Source: Lumbricus terrestris (taxonomy: Eukaryota; Annelida; Clitellata; Crassiclitellata; Lumbricidae). From it: a stretch of 64,000 nucleotides of DNA. Below the pieces are notes generated by a model. The model did not search any database and had not been told where the DNA came from. It saw nothing but the letters and a program-made list of their open reading frames with translations. The stretch is taken from contig OX457037.1 of assembly GCA_949752735.1 (NCBI GenBank), positions 13,040,432 to 13,104,431 of the forward strand, read 5' to 3'. The position numbers were made by a program, and so were the translations under genes. Position 1 is the stretch's first letter, and each line of letters begins with the position of its first letter. This document shows positions 1-13,000 of this stretch, piece by piece.

Positions 1-3000
1 CCGTAAAAACCTTTCCAGGTGGGTCGCGGTCGCCAAGGTCACCTGCAGAGGACATTGAAACGAAATGGAAGCGCTGAACATTTGTAGTTACAGAAGTCAC
101 TGAGAAGTGAAATCATCACGAGATAAAGTAATTAGATTATTGTCAATTTCTTCTACACTTATATAATAGGCTACTTAACTAAACTACCAAACATCAGTGC
201 GAGGCAGTGCCAGTTCCATTCCTGGAAAAAGAGGGAGGGCGCTGACAACAGTCTACGTAAGCGCTGGTTTCTACGCAGCCTATACCACAGGAGTGGCGTA
301 GCCAGGAATTTTTCATGGGGGGGGTTTATGCCCGGAAACCCTGTTTTTTGCTATTTTTTCTTACTTAAATGGAAAAATAACCTTAAAAAATCTTTTTTTC
401 GGAGCCAATGGGGGGGGTTTTGACCCCCGAAACCCCCCCCTTGCCTACGCCACTGTACCACAGGAATGTCTGATTTATCACGATGACTAGACTGTATATC
501 GTAATCGTAATCTCGAGACTTCTACAGCGCCCACAAACGCCAAGTGGCGGGAACCAGCTTATTCACAGGCGCTTAATCAAAACAAAATTGTTAGGCAGCG
601 AGTCAAGTCCGGAAAGTCAGGCAGGCAGGTATAGATCTAAATTCAAATCACGCCGGACCTTTGAGAGTCACATGTATTCCTAGAGTGTATAAATATTTAA
701 TTAATACACTTTGATGTATTCCTACTTAATCATGTCACAACCATTTATAACATACCAAAGATGGCGGCAATGGAGCTGGTGAGAACGACGCGTTTGACGC
801 GGTGTTTGTGACTGAATTGAAGAACAGACAGAGTTCCATTGACCGCAGGTTTGATGATTTCATTCTCATCTTCAGGGGCTTCAGCGGGAAACGGACTTGC
901 GACGTGTATCACGTAACGGCAACCTTGCACAGCGCTAAAAAAGTAAGTATATAGGCATGCGTGTGTCCAATATTGATCGACCGGTAACTGCATCAACCAA
1001 AAAATATGATGATTGATTGACCATCTATATTAATTAACCTCACGTGCTCTGCAGCTGCTGTTTTCGAAGGTTCCATAACAGTAGGCCTACTCTAGCTAGA
1101 ATTGCTTTACTTGCCCTCGTTTCATGCAAAACATAGAGAAATTCAATTAGATCTTGATGTCAAAAATTGATTTAATCATTGTATTTAAAATTTGCCAATT
1201 TTACTTTCCATGCTAGCAATATAGCTCTTATAGCCTCGTCTAATATAAAGATTCAATTATAGGAAAAGAAACGAGTTGCACCGAGTCCCATTTCAACTGC
1301 ACGTTCATTTAACCTTACGTAGGCGTAAGTCTAAACCATGGCACTTACGTTTCTATCATTATCTAGTTTATCTTTATCTTCTTTCCCATTCAACTTTATA
1401 TATTTATTTTATTTAGGCCTATTTAGTTATTTTTGTCTCAGACGATCGTGGCTTTAAACGCGATTTAGCTGACTACTATAATAGGCCTATAAGGCATATA
1501 ATTATACGAACCGATCCCATGAATCGTGATTGTTGAGGTCTGCTTCGATCAACTCCAGAGGATACTTGGAGTTGGGTCCGAGTCTCAACAGAGGGTCGAC
1601 CTTCAATCTGTTCTGCAGACATCTCACCGATCCTCTCACTCTGTATCCGCTACGCATCAGTAAATCAACGATCTGACTGGCGATGAAACCGGAAGCACCG
1701 GTTACCAAGACAACTAGACACATGAAAAAGTATGCCTTCAATGTTGGTTAAACATAATTGTGACACCTAAATAAGTCAGAACCCAATCCAGCAGTTACTG
1801 TAGTTCAACTTCTTCCCTCTGATCTCTAAAGCCCTTCCACTATTATAGGCTACATCTCTGAGCAGCTCCTCTGGCACTACGTAGCGCTCTTAAGTTGAAG
1901 CCCCAGCTGAGTTAAACATTTAAGTAGAACTACAGTAGAACTGATTGGAAATGTGGCGCCAACGACGGAGGTCAAGATAGTGAAGCTAGATCGCTTGGAT
2001 TTCAACACGGAGAGACGGAGAGTAGGCTACGGGTTCGAGTCTTAAAGCGTTGGAATCTTGAGCAAGTCTTCATTTGCAAGAGTTGTGTGTTTGCGATTCT
2101 GCACCATTGAAGATAGGTGGACCTAATATTCACAGCATTTAAAGATGTACGGTATTGTATACAGGACAGTCACTGGGCAGGGACGTTTTTAACATAGGTC
2201 CATTCGGTGCGGCGTACCGAATGCCTCTGAGTCCTGAGACGAGCTTTATTGCCACTTCACAAAATGTCGGATTCAAAATTAGTTTCAACTTCACTTGAAA
2301 TTGATGTAGGCCTTATAAGTTATATAGCCTAGGCAAGTGTAAGACAGGTAGTTTTTTTAGGTTTTAAAGTGATGCCACGAGTCGTTCTACCGTACGATAT
2401 TGCATCAATAATTATGCCGCACATGGTGGCATTGGCCAGAAAATCGCCGCTCAACCGGCACTCGCTCCTCTGGTTGCTTACAGTAGCGGTGCCAGATAGG
2501 GATAGGGGGTGCCAAGGTCGTCAAAAATTTTGGCGGATGAAAATGGAAAATTTCCATGAGATTTCGACCGGATGACCGGATGACTAAAAAAGGTCGTGAT
2601 AAATTTCGGCGGATGAAAATGGAAAATTTCCTCCGCGAGGATTCAGCCCCCACCCCCCAAATCTGAAATCCTGGCGCCGTCACTGGTTGCTTTTTGCACC
2701 GACGTTCGCAGAACCTTAAAAACGGCTCGATAAGTCAGACGGGATCATGGCTTAGGGTACAGCGTAGCCTACACTCACCTTTCACAGTACGCTAGGCTAT
2801 ACGCGGGTAGCTATATATATATAATAGCCTACAGAAGCAATAAAAACTTGAAATTTGAAGAAAAGCCACTAAATTTGATCGTGATGAAGGGGTTTTAGGC
2901 AGATAATCGTTATAAAAAAAGCTCTCGATGACTAAAGAAGTCGTCAGAAAGAAAAAGTCAATTTTTTGCGGCGGCAGCGTGTAGGCCAGGCCTACTCACC

Positions 3001-3226
3001 TCAAAATTTCAGAATACAGCCCTTAGGTATGTAGAAAAGATGGGTTGCCTTCTTTATATAATCAGCATAAACAGATCGACAAAGAAGATCTTAGACCCAA
3101 TTCTGAATTGGAAACTGGGGAACTGTCTACTGATCAAGAAACACAGATTAAAGTCTAGGCTATGTAGCCCAACATATAGGCCGACTTACTTTCTCCATCC
3201 GTTGAAGAGAGTTCTTTCGTAGCCAT
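1..3226 (-). CDS. SDR gene A, dihydroflavonol-4-reductase-like (5' part, cut by window edge)
   Basis: Minus-strand gene; exons by eye: E1 3226-3190 (ATG, 37 nt), E2 1713-1512 (202 nt), E3 934-756 (179 nt), E4 42-1 (continues outside). Every junction has AG/GT and the phases match genes B and C. The product begins MATKELSSTDGE, then the Rossmann NAD(P)-binding motif TGASGFIASQ, then the strand carrying the SDR serine (VVLTSSIAAI). This is the extended SDR family that includes dihydroflavonol reductase and cinnamoyl-CoA reductase, which reduce a carbonyl on a small substrate with NAD(P)H in the cytosol; the animal substrate is not known to me. Exon 4 begins GDLGDRDPPGKVFT; the YxxxK catalytic pair would lie just past the edge. 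Exons 1-2 and the upstream DNA closely resemble gene B. No stop or frameshift in the visible exons. Confidence 0.86.
291..455. mobile_element. hAT-type MITE, 165 bp
   Basis: Terminal inverted repeats GAGTGGCGTAGCC / CTACGCCACTG flank a G-run/C-run core. A perfect 8-bp target duplication TACCACAG lies at 283-290 and 456-463, as expected of hAT transposase. No coding capacity. A sister copy lies at 20830-20993. Confidence 0.9.
2481..2685. mobile_element. hAT-type MITE, 205 bp
   Basis: Ends CAGTAGCGGTGCCAG / CTGGCGCCGTCACTG are imperfect inverted repeats. Flanks GTTGCTTA (2473-2480) and GTTGCTTT (2686-2693) match at 7 of 8 bases, consistent with an aged 8-bp duplication. The core carries the GGATGACTAAAAAAGGTCGT motif seen in several other MITEs here. 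Confidence 0.8.
2926..3017 (-). repeat. Dispersed repeat, inverted partner of 19474-19566
   Basis: About 90 bp in intron 1 of gene A reads, in reverse complement, nearly as 19474-19566 in intron 3 of gene B; both carry a GAGGTGAGTAGGC stretch, GCCTACACGCT and GACGACTT. Probably a decayed MITE. Ends are unclear. Confidence 0.6.
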
Positions 3227-4350
3227 CTTTTTATGTTGAATTATATTAGTAAAGCAAGTAGTTGGATATCATAGCCCTATAGTCAGTTGTAGCAAGCGTC
3301 TACAGAAAAGCAGTTGTTATGTTAGACCTAGGCCTACATTATTGATTCTGTGCATCGTCGGCTATTTATGCAAATGCACAAAATGGTGTCAAGCGCATTA
3401 AACCAACAAGGTAGATCGTTTAGCGCTATTGTTTACTTTGTTCATTCGTTTGTTTAACAATATTCTCTAATTAACTCAGTGCGTTTATTTAGCGCCTTTC
3501 TTGAGTCTGTCTTGATGCGGTGCAATATAAATCTGCAGCTACAATATTATTACCGTTGCCATCGAAACCCAGTCAAAGTGATAAAAACTAATTAAGTTTT
3601 TCAAGTGTTTCTAATTTGGTCGGTTCAAATGTTCAAATCAGACCATTTTGTAATTCAAGCTCATGCTCACTGCTTAGCGTAAATATAATACAGAGCCCAT
3701 GTTATAGACCACGATACCGTAATTATAATTATTATGATCTGATTAAGCTGGATTGTGTATTACTGAGATTATGGTAGGCCTACTCTTTATGATCTAACTA
3801 TAGTATAGGGCCTACGCCATTTAAAATGATGACGAATTACATGTGTGTGTATTCGTTTATTTCCCAAAAAACCGGTAAAACGCTGTAGGACCTAGGTGTA
3901 GGCCTACATCAACAAAATTGACTGTCTGGCCACTTAGTAGCCTAGGCCTATTTGTGGTTGAGCTTGTTAGTACGTGCTTTAAAATTAGGCCTACATTCTT
4001 GGAATAAATGACAAACTGAAGCAAAGAAGGTAAATATGCGATCAAACTAACGTCCTGTATCATTTGAAACGTATGAAGTAGGTAGACCGAGGCCTACTGC
4101 AGTCCCTTGGTTCTGTGCTAGGCCTACATGAATAGAAGTCGATAATCCTCTACAATTCGATGCGCAAAATGAAGTCTCCATTGATCGTCTTACAATTATA
4201 AAACATATGCAAACATATCACAGGAAATAAAGACTGTAGGCTAACTGAGATGTTAACTCAGTTCTGCGTTCAACTGACGAGGTCTCATAATATGCTGTCT
4301 TAAAATGGCCTGTTTTGATCAGGCCGTCACGCAAGAGCGCCAAAGCATGC
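3227..4350. repeat. Upstream block of gene A, duplicated upstream of gene B
   Basis: The DNA 5' of the gene A start codon aligns in order with 23882-24466 plus 26257-26830 upstream of gene B. Shared stretches include AAACTGAAGCAAAGAAGG, GCGATCAAACTAACGTCC and GAAGTAGGTAGACCGAG. The gene B copy is interrupted by a hAT element (24545-26248) and a LINE 3' end (26686-26762), both absent here. This shows a segmental duplication that carried the promoter region. No gene of its own is visible. Confidence 0.8.
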
Positions 4351-4469
4351 AGCGTTGGCTTGATAAACACACTGTTAAATGCCAATGCTACATGTTTGTT
4401 GTTACAGCCATGGTATGTATATGTCATGACGAAGTAGGTGAATGGTTTCCTCTGTGCCACGGAGCTGGG

Positions 4470-5640
4470 AAAATAGGTTAACCCACATGCAGCGCTGGCT
4501 TGATAGACACACTGTTATAATAGATGCCATAGGCCTACTTTGTCGCATAGATCTATGCAACTTATGCATGAGGATTTCATACAGGAGGGGATTGAGTCTT
4601 CCTCCAAATCCTAAACCTAAGCGAATCTGGGGATACCCCGAAACAACCGATACTCGCTATTATGACTGGTTGAATAGACACAGAATGCGCGAAGTGCACT
4701 GCCGATAATTGTCATAGCAACGGTTTGATCTGCATGATGGCTCTACCGTCAGGTGATATGGATTTCATGGATGTCTCTGTCTCCTACTTCAGGTCTGACT
4801 CCTGAACTTCGATATTATTCCCTTCCTTCTTCATCCATGCATGGTTAATGGTTATACATTGCCTTCCTTAGACCACTCTATCCATCAATCGTCGGACTTT
4901 CCATTCGAAGTTGAAGTCTCACCAGTTTGTGAATTCCGACTCACTTGATCTTCCATCTTCCAGTTCTCGACCTCAACACCACACATCCTAACATCTACTT
5001 TGTCACCTCTGATCCTTTGGCAACCGGACAACGACATTCTTCTGACTACTCTCTGACTATATACACAACGCTCGTGAATAAACCGATGCCATGCGCTTTG
5101 CTGTCGACTGGCGCTTTCGAAATTTGGAGATTATGATTACGATGAGGTGATTGATCTACAATCAGAGAGATGCGTTGTGCTTAAGATCTGCTGAATTTAG
5201 TCACTGGAAAGTACGCATTCGGTTTAAAGCGCTGCAGTAAAATTGCTCTTCTACGACAGACAGATTAAACTGATTGCAAGTGGTCCGCTTACGAATTCAC
5301 TTAGACCTGCACGAGACTAGCTTGGCCTAATTATTGATCTTACAGTAAGCACATTGTCCTTAGGCTAATTCTATTATAGAAAAGGTGTCAACACTCTTTT
5401 AATGGCGGGCCAGTGGAAATGTTTTCCAGCAAGATGATGGACCAAGGTCCAGGTTGCCAAAAACGATTGAGCACACCTTAAATGGTGCACTATTTAAAGT
5501 AAGTAAGAGAGTAAGAATATTCCTTATCAGACTCCCATCAAACGCACAGTAGCTACGGATATTTGTAGAAACATGTATAGTATACAAGCCTTTACAAGGT
5601 TATACAACATTTTCATAATGAACTTCTGTATGTATAGACA
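4470..5640. other. Intergenic stretch, no gene recognised
   Basis: Between genes A and B. It begins with a local repeat of the 4345-4380 sequence (CATGCAGCGxTGGCTTGATA). 5070-5135 (CGCTCGTGAATAAACC to GGCGCTTTCGAAATTTGG) resembles 33742-33800, so it is probably the 3' tail of a dispersed retroposon. No open frame with recognisable protein similarity. Confidence 0.5.
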
Positions 5641-5649
5641 TCAATTCTA

Positions 5650-6080
5650 GGTATGTTTGTTTGTTTGTTTGTATGCGCACTTAATTTGTTATAGCGCCCC
5701 TTGAAGCTAGGTAGGTAGGGTGAGATCACCTCACCGTCATTTACTTACTTAAAACTTAGTCCTTCCCGTGCAGATGTGCATTTAGCATCATTTAGCATGC
5801 AATTAACGAAATTAGGTTCATAGGATCTTAACTGTGGTCTTCATTGTGGTAACCTAATGTCCATCATCATTATGGTATCTCCGCCCAGGGGCCCACCTAA
5901 CGGGATTGCAAGATCCCTTCCGAGTCCCCTGTGCAATAAAATTGAATCTATAGCATTGTTACTTAAGTCGTAAGCACTATGCATTATTTTATTTTGTGAA
6001 CTTGGCTTTTTATGTTTCATTTGATCTGATTTGTTGCTGTGGTTGCCGAACAAATCAATTGAATTGAATTGAATTAGTAA
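5650..6080. repeat. LINE/SINE 3' tails
   Basis: 5650-5710 is a (TTTG)n run followed by TATAGCGCCCCTT, the minus-strand form of a retroposon tail seen at many sites here. 5860-6075 ends in (GAATT)n, the same tail type as the LINE fragment at 46905-47816. No coding part remains. Confidence 0.5.
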
Positions 6081-6277
6081 TAACGTAAATAACGTACAAA
6101 ACATAAAACTTAGACTTTCGATCAAGCCTTAAAAATGATAATTATAAGAAGTTTTATTCTCAATTTGTTAATTTGTTAATTTGTCTTTAGGCATGGCTAA
6201 AACCTGACGGCGGATCAGAGACCGGCTTATTGGCAATTCTGTCGTATATTTTATGTAGGCCTAACTCTGCTCAAGAC

Positions 6278-6410
6278 ACACACACACACACTCAGAGGCA
6301 GAAACAGAGAAAGAGAGAGAAAGAGGGAGAGAGGGGTCACGGGTGAGACAAGCAGAAAGACAGAGATAGAGTAAGAGGCAGGGATAGAGACAGAGACAGA
6401 ACGAGAGGAT
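6278..6410. repeat. CA and GA-rich simple sequence
   Basis: A (CA)n run at about 6278-6292 is followed by a purine-rich AGAGAGAAAGAGGGAG tract. The open frame across it is compositional only. Confidence 0.7.
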
Positions 6411-7078
6411 TAGGTGTGAATGACGGAACCGGTATTTAATCACAGACGGACTGAATAAGATTAGTGAGTAGCCTAATCTACTCTTTTGTGCAAACTCAGG
6501 CACATTTGTAGAAAGGAACCAGCATGAATATGGCAAAAGAGTTCAAAGTCACCTACAAGACTTTCTGTATAATGAAAAGCAACGTTGATATTCAGAACCT
6601 ATAAGCTACATGCATACCGGTTACAGAATTGCAAGCTCTTGTAGGAATTAGCAACCAACTGCATTTGCAGGTCGAAATGAATACAGACATTGAAGTGTTT
6701 GCACTGTTTGCAAATTGAATTGCAAAGTTTAGAAAGTTCGTTCATTTCTACAGAAAGATAAATTAATTGAACAGGTTTCATCGATATAGCCTAAGTTTGT
6801 CAAACTGGCAAGAGCTTCAAATAAGTCTTCATAGCACACTAATGTGTGCATCGGACTTTATTAATTCATCATGACCATTCTGTGACTATATAGGCTTATA
6901 GTAATTCAAACAATTAGTGATTTAGACGACAATACTGTAGGCTATTATTTAAAAAAATCAGATATCGCCGCAGACATGTGTTGTCATCTGCGGTTCATTC
7001 ATCTTTGTTTGCAGATTGTTGCATGATACGGTAGGACTACTACTGCTCTTGAGTTACAAGTGCGATGGCGATGAGCCG

Positions 7079-10000
7079 TTAATTGCCTCTGATAGGACCG
7101 CGGTAGTTCCATCTCTTCCTGACGAATCCTCTTTCGATCAGACTGTAGGCCATGTCAATGAGACTCTGGTGAACATCCATCGGTGTTATTCCCAAGATGC
7201 TTTTCATCTGTGTAATAGGACACAACAATCACATTAGCATGTCACGACCAATGATCTCGTGGATTCGAAGAAGTTTAGTTTCGAGATATGTCACGTGCTG
7301 CAGTAGGTCGGACCCCTATGCCATACGGAGTGGTGTAGCTCGTATCAGTGCCGGCGCTAGGGTACCGGAGGCCCCCCCCAAAGAAAAACTTGAGGCCCCC
7401 CCATACCTTGAGCTGTCATCTCAGCAAAATGTCTCATAATATAAGTGCTGAAAGATTTGGTGTAAGACTTCAATAAATGTCCCATCCCAATTGTTAATTT
7501 TTTTGAATTTCCATGCTGTAATGGTAGAAATTTTAAGCTGTCATCTTTACAAAAATAGCTCTTTTTCATTGCTGTTAGTCGTGGTTTAGGACTTCAGAGT
7601 GTCCCCCTTCATCGTTTAAATTTATCCGATTTGCCAACTGTAATGGTAGCATTTATAGGCTGTCATCTGAACAAAATTGATCATTATTGATGGGCAGTGG
7701 ATGATACTTATGAAATATTTCTGAAATATTGGGGATACAAGGATTCTGTCCCAACCCCAACCAGTGGCAACCACAAATTGTGGGGCCGTGCCCCTGTCCA
7801 CACCCCAAGTCTCCTCTTTGGTTGAAGGATAATGCTCTATTGGTTTGAGTAATATAATTTTGTATGCTTTGCATTAAAACATAATTCGGTGCGTGGTTTC
7901 AGGATTGAACAGCTATGAAAGGTATAATTACCAGCTACATTTCAGTCACAAATAGGCATAATGACCAGCTAAATTTGGGGGCCCCTTTCAAACTCTGATG
8001 GTTATATACTTATGCCCCAAACCAGTATGATATTTGAATTAGGTCTGCTATGGCAGTGCCATATGGTTAGTTGAGGCATGCACCAGATCGGATCTGTACA
8101 GTCACAAATAGGCATAATGACCAGCTAAATTTGGTGGCCCCTTTCAAACTCGGGGCCCCCCCAATTGGGGGGGACGGGGGGTGCTAGCGCCGGCACTGGC
8201 TCGTATACCGGTGGTAGTTTACTTTACCGCATAATTAATATGTGTGTGGGTGTGTATGTGTGGGTGTGTCGGAGGGTCTAATTATAATTATCTAATAGAT
8301 ATGATGCCATTTAAAATTTTAAATGCCTTAGAAAACAGCTGCGTATGCCTAGGCCTACACGAACTTTAGCCGTGCATAAGTAAGTTTAGTCATAAATTCC
8401 TCAATTTATAAACAAACAGCGTCTAGATAACTACAGAAGATACTTACTACTCTAGGCCACGTCAGTGGCGGCGCCAGGATTTCAGTTTTGGGGGCTAAAG
8501 TCTCCCGGAGGAAATTTTCCATTTTCACCCGCCAAAATTTCTGACGACCTTTTTTTAAGTCATCCGGCAGAAAATCATCAAAATATTTCAGTTTTGCATG
8601 AAAAAGCGCCGGATGGCCTTTTTACGGGGGGCTTAGCCTATTATAGGGGGGCTTATTCCCTAGCCCCCAAGCACCGCCACTGGGCCACGTAGGGTAGAGG
8701 AGTATCATTAAGTTTAAATGTATTGTTTGTGGTGTACGTAGGGCGTTCAGTAGTATCGCCATAGTAGTTATAACGCGGTAGACTGTTAATCAAGGAGTTG
8801 AGGGTTCAAAAACCCCTAGATTTGGTTCGAGATATCTGCTCCTTCTGCACCAATAACCAACTGCGCCTTGACGAAGTCATTGACCGTTCTCGGTGGGGGA
8901 TAGGTGTGGCAGACTTCTGGGGGGGGGAAGAAATTGTTTGAACAAAGGTTTAAAAAAATTCTCTCCGAATTTTTGGAATAGGCCTACAGTCTCAGGGTGG
9001 GGAATTCATCTAAAACGGATTCAGGCCCGGCCTTTGGGCAAGGCGAGCGAGGCAGCCGCCTTGGGCCCCGCGCTTCCAGGGCCCCGCGCTGCTGACTATA
9101 ATTTTTACTCTGTTAAGATTGACAATGGTTACGTCGCATAACACAGTTACTATGCTTCTAATCAATATGCCACGTGAATGTGATGAGATGATTTTGAAAA
9201 ACGAGGCCCTAATTAGCTCGTTTTGCTTCAAAATGCCACATGGAAATCTGAAGACAATTTTTGCAATAGACGACATAACACAATGGCAGTGCCACAGTGG
9301 TGACATTTTAAGCGATAGTTTGGCAAAAGCAAGCAGAAAATTTAGAACATGAATATTTTCAGAGTGTCTAAATGTAAACTTCTCCGTTTCGCTTTTTGAA
9401 TAGTTAGCATCAATGTTCATTAGTGCATTGGCGCAAAGAAATTTGTCATAAACCAAAACGTAAGTCCTAGTTGTCCAAAGTCTCAATTTTCCGAAAGGGA
9501 CAAGAACCCCTCTTGCCCACAAGTGCAAGCGCCCATGATTTTGCATTCGGGCCTACTTATATAACCCTACATACGGTATAGTAGGGGAAAAGTCACCTAA
9601 CATGGGACGGTTCGTAAGGTGAAACACACCTATATGTTATTGCTATGCGCATTGCACAGCAGAGGAAGCCACTGTCTAGAATTGCGAATAACGTATCACG
9701 AATATTGTACTATACCTATAACAAGTATCAATATTTGCGGTGCATTTGGCTTGATTTGATTGATAATTGAAATTTTTTATGTTCGTTGATGTTGTTATTT
9801 TCACATAGGCCTAATTCGATTTTCTCAATCCGATAATATAGAAAATGCTGTCGTATTTTATGGATAAATTATAGTTGCATAAGACGGGCCGTATTATTAG
9901 TACTTCATTTTAATGATGTCAATATAACATTCTTGGAAAATTGCTGAACGTTTGCATGCATCATTTGAGAGTCAAATATGTAGGCCTATAACACATTATA

Positions 10001-13000
10001 TCAACGTGGTTTGTTTTAACATGGTGCTCTCAGCTCTAAGAAATTTGAGAAACAACGCTGTACGTACGTGTTCCATTATTAGGTGACTCTCCCCTCCAGT
10101 GCCGTATTCACAGGAAATCAACTGCGTAAATGTATGTTTGAGGCCGTAGCCAGGATTTTATTTCGCGGGGTGTTTCATCAATTTCGCTTCTCAAAAAACT
10201 ACATTTTTCCATTTCGGGGGGTGTTTTCATGGTTTTATTTCATGGTTTTTACGTCATATGCGCGTAAATGCATTATAGTATTTTTCACATTTTACATTTC
10301 GGGGGGTGTTCAAACACCCAAAACACCCCCTTAGCTACGACCTTGTTTGAGAACCCGCTGCCGCCTTGGGCCCCGCAGACCCTAGGGCCGGGCCTGAACG
10401 GATTAACCGGGGTTCTATTCTATTCCTACTCGAAATCTCCTGAGCGGAAACTTCATTCTTGTGCTGAAGAGAAACTCTGTCCAATGACGGGGTTCAAACC
10501 TCGCTTCCAAGGCTCTGTGCGCTATGGAAGCGAGGGTTGAATCGTTTCCTCTTAACGTTTCTCGCAAAAGAACAACAGCCGACTAATTTGAACTGCAATA
10601 AAGAAATAGGCTACACATCTCTACAATTAATTAATTGCTGTACTTACTTTTGAGTTATCGTATGTTCGAACTTTGTTATAAAGCGGAAGCGTCATCCTGA
10701 CCGTCTCATTTGTTACGGCAAGGATCCTCAGCAGGAAGTTGGGACACATTATGGTCGGAACAGGGTAGCCTGTCAACCATAATGAATAACAAAGCGACGT
10801 TTGGCTGTGCAATTATCCTATCCAGATTCTACATTGCATTACATTAAATTACATTGCAATTATGTTGTTTTACTCACAGACACAGTCATGTATATCGCTT
10901 GGGCTGAAAAATTCGTCAAGGGCTAAGACCTAACTTATCATGTACTTAGTCGAACAGGCCTTTGATTGTGTTGACGGATAGTGTACAATGTATAGCTCTG
11001 ACGCCATTATCGACCTCTTCTTGCTCAGTAACTGTTGACGGGCTCACCGTGTGGAAGCATAGGATATGCAGGTCTATCTGGTCTACGCTACTTTACCTTA
11101 TTTCACCAAGGTGGCCAAGTTAGAATTGTAATATCTGATTGTTAAGAAAAACGCGCTTCAGTAAGAATGGCTGCTCATAATTTACATTTTGTCAACCGCT
11201 TTGTTGAGATCTCTGAATGCCTTTCTTGTCTTCTGCCTTGTCTCTTCTCAAAACCTGCATCCTATTGCGGGGCCACGCGCACGGGGGCGCCTTGAACGGA
11301 TCACCCTACCAGAGGCGCATTGTAGATGATTAAATACGATACAATTATACAAAACAATATGCAATTATGAATTTCTTCAGTTGTTCATATGAAGTTTAAA
11401 TTGATTGTATAGTTAAGTATCAGCATATTACAGAGGACCTACTTTAAACGGCATACATCGTAGACTTTGCGTATAGGCCTAACATTAAGTGAAACGTTGC
11501 TTGAATGAAACTTGCCTTCGTATTCTCACTCAAGTTCTCGTCATCTCTCGCCTCGATTACTGCAACTCTGTTCTATCTGGTCTTCCATCATCAACACTTC
11601 AACCCCTGTCTTCAGTTCTTCATACGGCCGCTCGCCTGATAAAAGGTATTGGTCCCGGAGACCACATCACTTCAACTCTAAAACAACTACACTGGCTTCC
11701 TATCCGTGCTCGTATTGCTTTCAAAATTTCCCTCCTGATGTTTCATATCCACTACGGAACCTCTCCATCCTACATGGCATCGATGGTCACGCCATGTTCC
11801 GCCTCTAAGTCCAGAGGACTTCGTTCGTCCTCGCGAAGTGATTTTGCTACACTTCGCACATACAGGAAGCTTGGAAGCCGTGCCTTCTCGGCATCAGGAC
11901 CTAAAGAATGGAACAGTCTACCAACCTCCATTCGTCAGTGGTGCTCATCTGTTGCAGAATTTAAATCAAAGCTAAAAACTCATTTGTTTTCATTTTATTA
12001 TAACTAGATTTGTAGTGAAGCGCGCTCTTGTGCAAGACTTGTTTTGTTAAAGCGCGTTATAAATGACTAATTGTATTGTATTGTATTGTATAAACTCCAG
12101 TGGAATAATACCTATGCTGCTTCCCGATTCAAAGTCACCTAACTTAGATTAGATAGACAATGGCAATTGACAAATTTTGTGCATCTGTGAAAGAGAGCGT
12201 GCGGGCCGCGGATCGAATCCCGAAGATGGCTATTTCAGTGATTCAAAAAATCTCGGGCTAGCACGTTCCGTCCACGGGGACCTAAATGGCGTGGCGTCCA
12301 TTCAAACGGGCGAGCGGTGGTGAAGGATCTCACCCTCAGGGTCGAGGCCATTAGACAGCCGCTATATAAAAGTCCGATTACATTTACATTTATCGTCATT
12401 GTAGGTCAATACCTTGTGTGCAAAATTCATCACATAGAATTTTGGCCACTTCTTCCATCAACAGATTCGTGCCGCTATGTACAATGATCCGTTTACCTGG
12501 TTAAGCAAAGGATATCTTCAAACACACAAGAACTGCATTCAACGAAGAATAGATTTCAAGATCATTATCCGAGCATCTAAATAAACGAATAATTATAAAA
12601 TAAACAGAATATAATTATTTATATAGGCCTATGCATCTGTAATGCTGCATTTTCTTTTTCCTATAGGCCGATCGACAAAACGGTTAACATAACCTCGTAT
12701 GTATTTCAATTTTTGGCACTTAGAATATGAATAAATGTGCAACAGTGTCTATATTCAAGCAGTAATCACTCATTTCTATATTTCTCATTCTTTTATATAT
12801 ATATATATAAATATATAGCCTGTACGTAATTGAAACTTATGACATTGTGCTTTCGGCATTGTTATAGAATAGGTTGCACAGGTGATCTTAGCTTCCATAA
12901 GCCGTTTTACCTACGTCAGAGTGGTTGGAACCACCACAAGAGCTACGGTACTTCGTATTTGTGACACAAGATCAGTGGAACAGTTTAGGACGATTGTGCA

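Noticed and set aside
9010..9546. Minus-strand 178-residue frame
   Set aside because: It lies inside a non-autonomous hAT-type element, has no recognisable domain, and the homologous copy at 53.6 kb does not keep it open.
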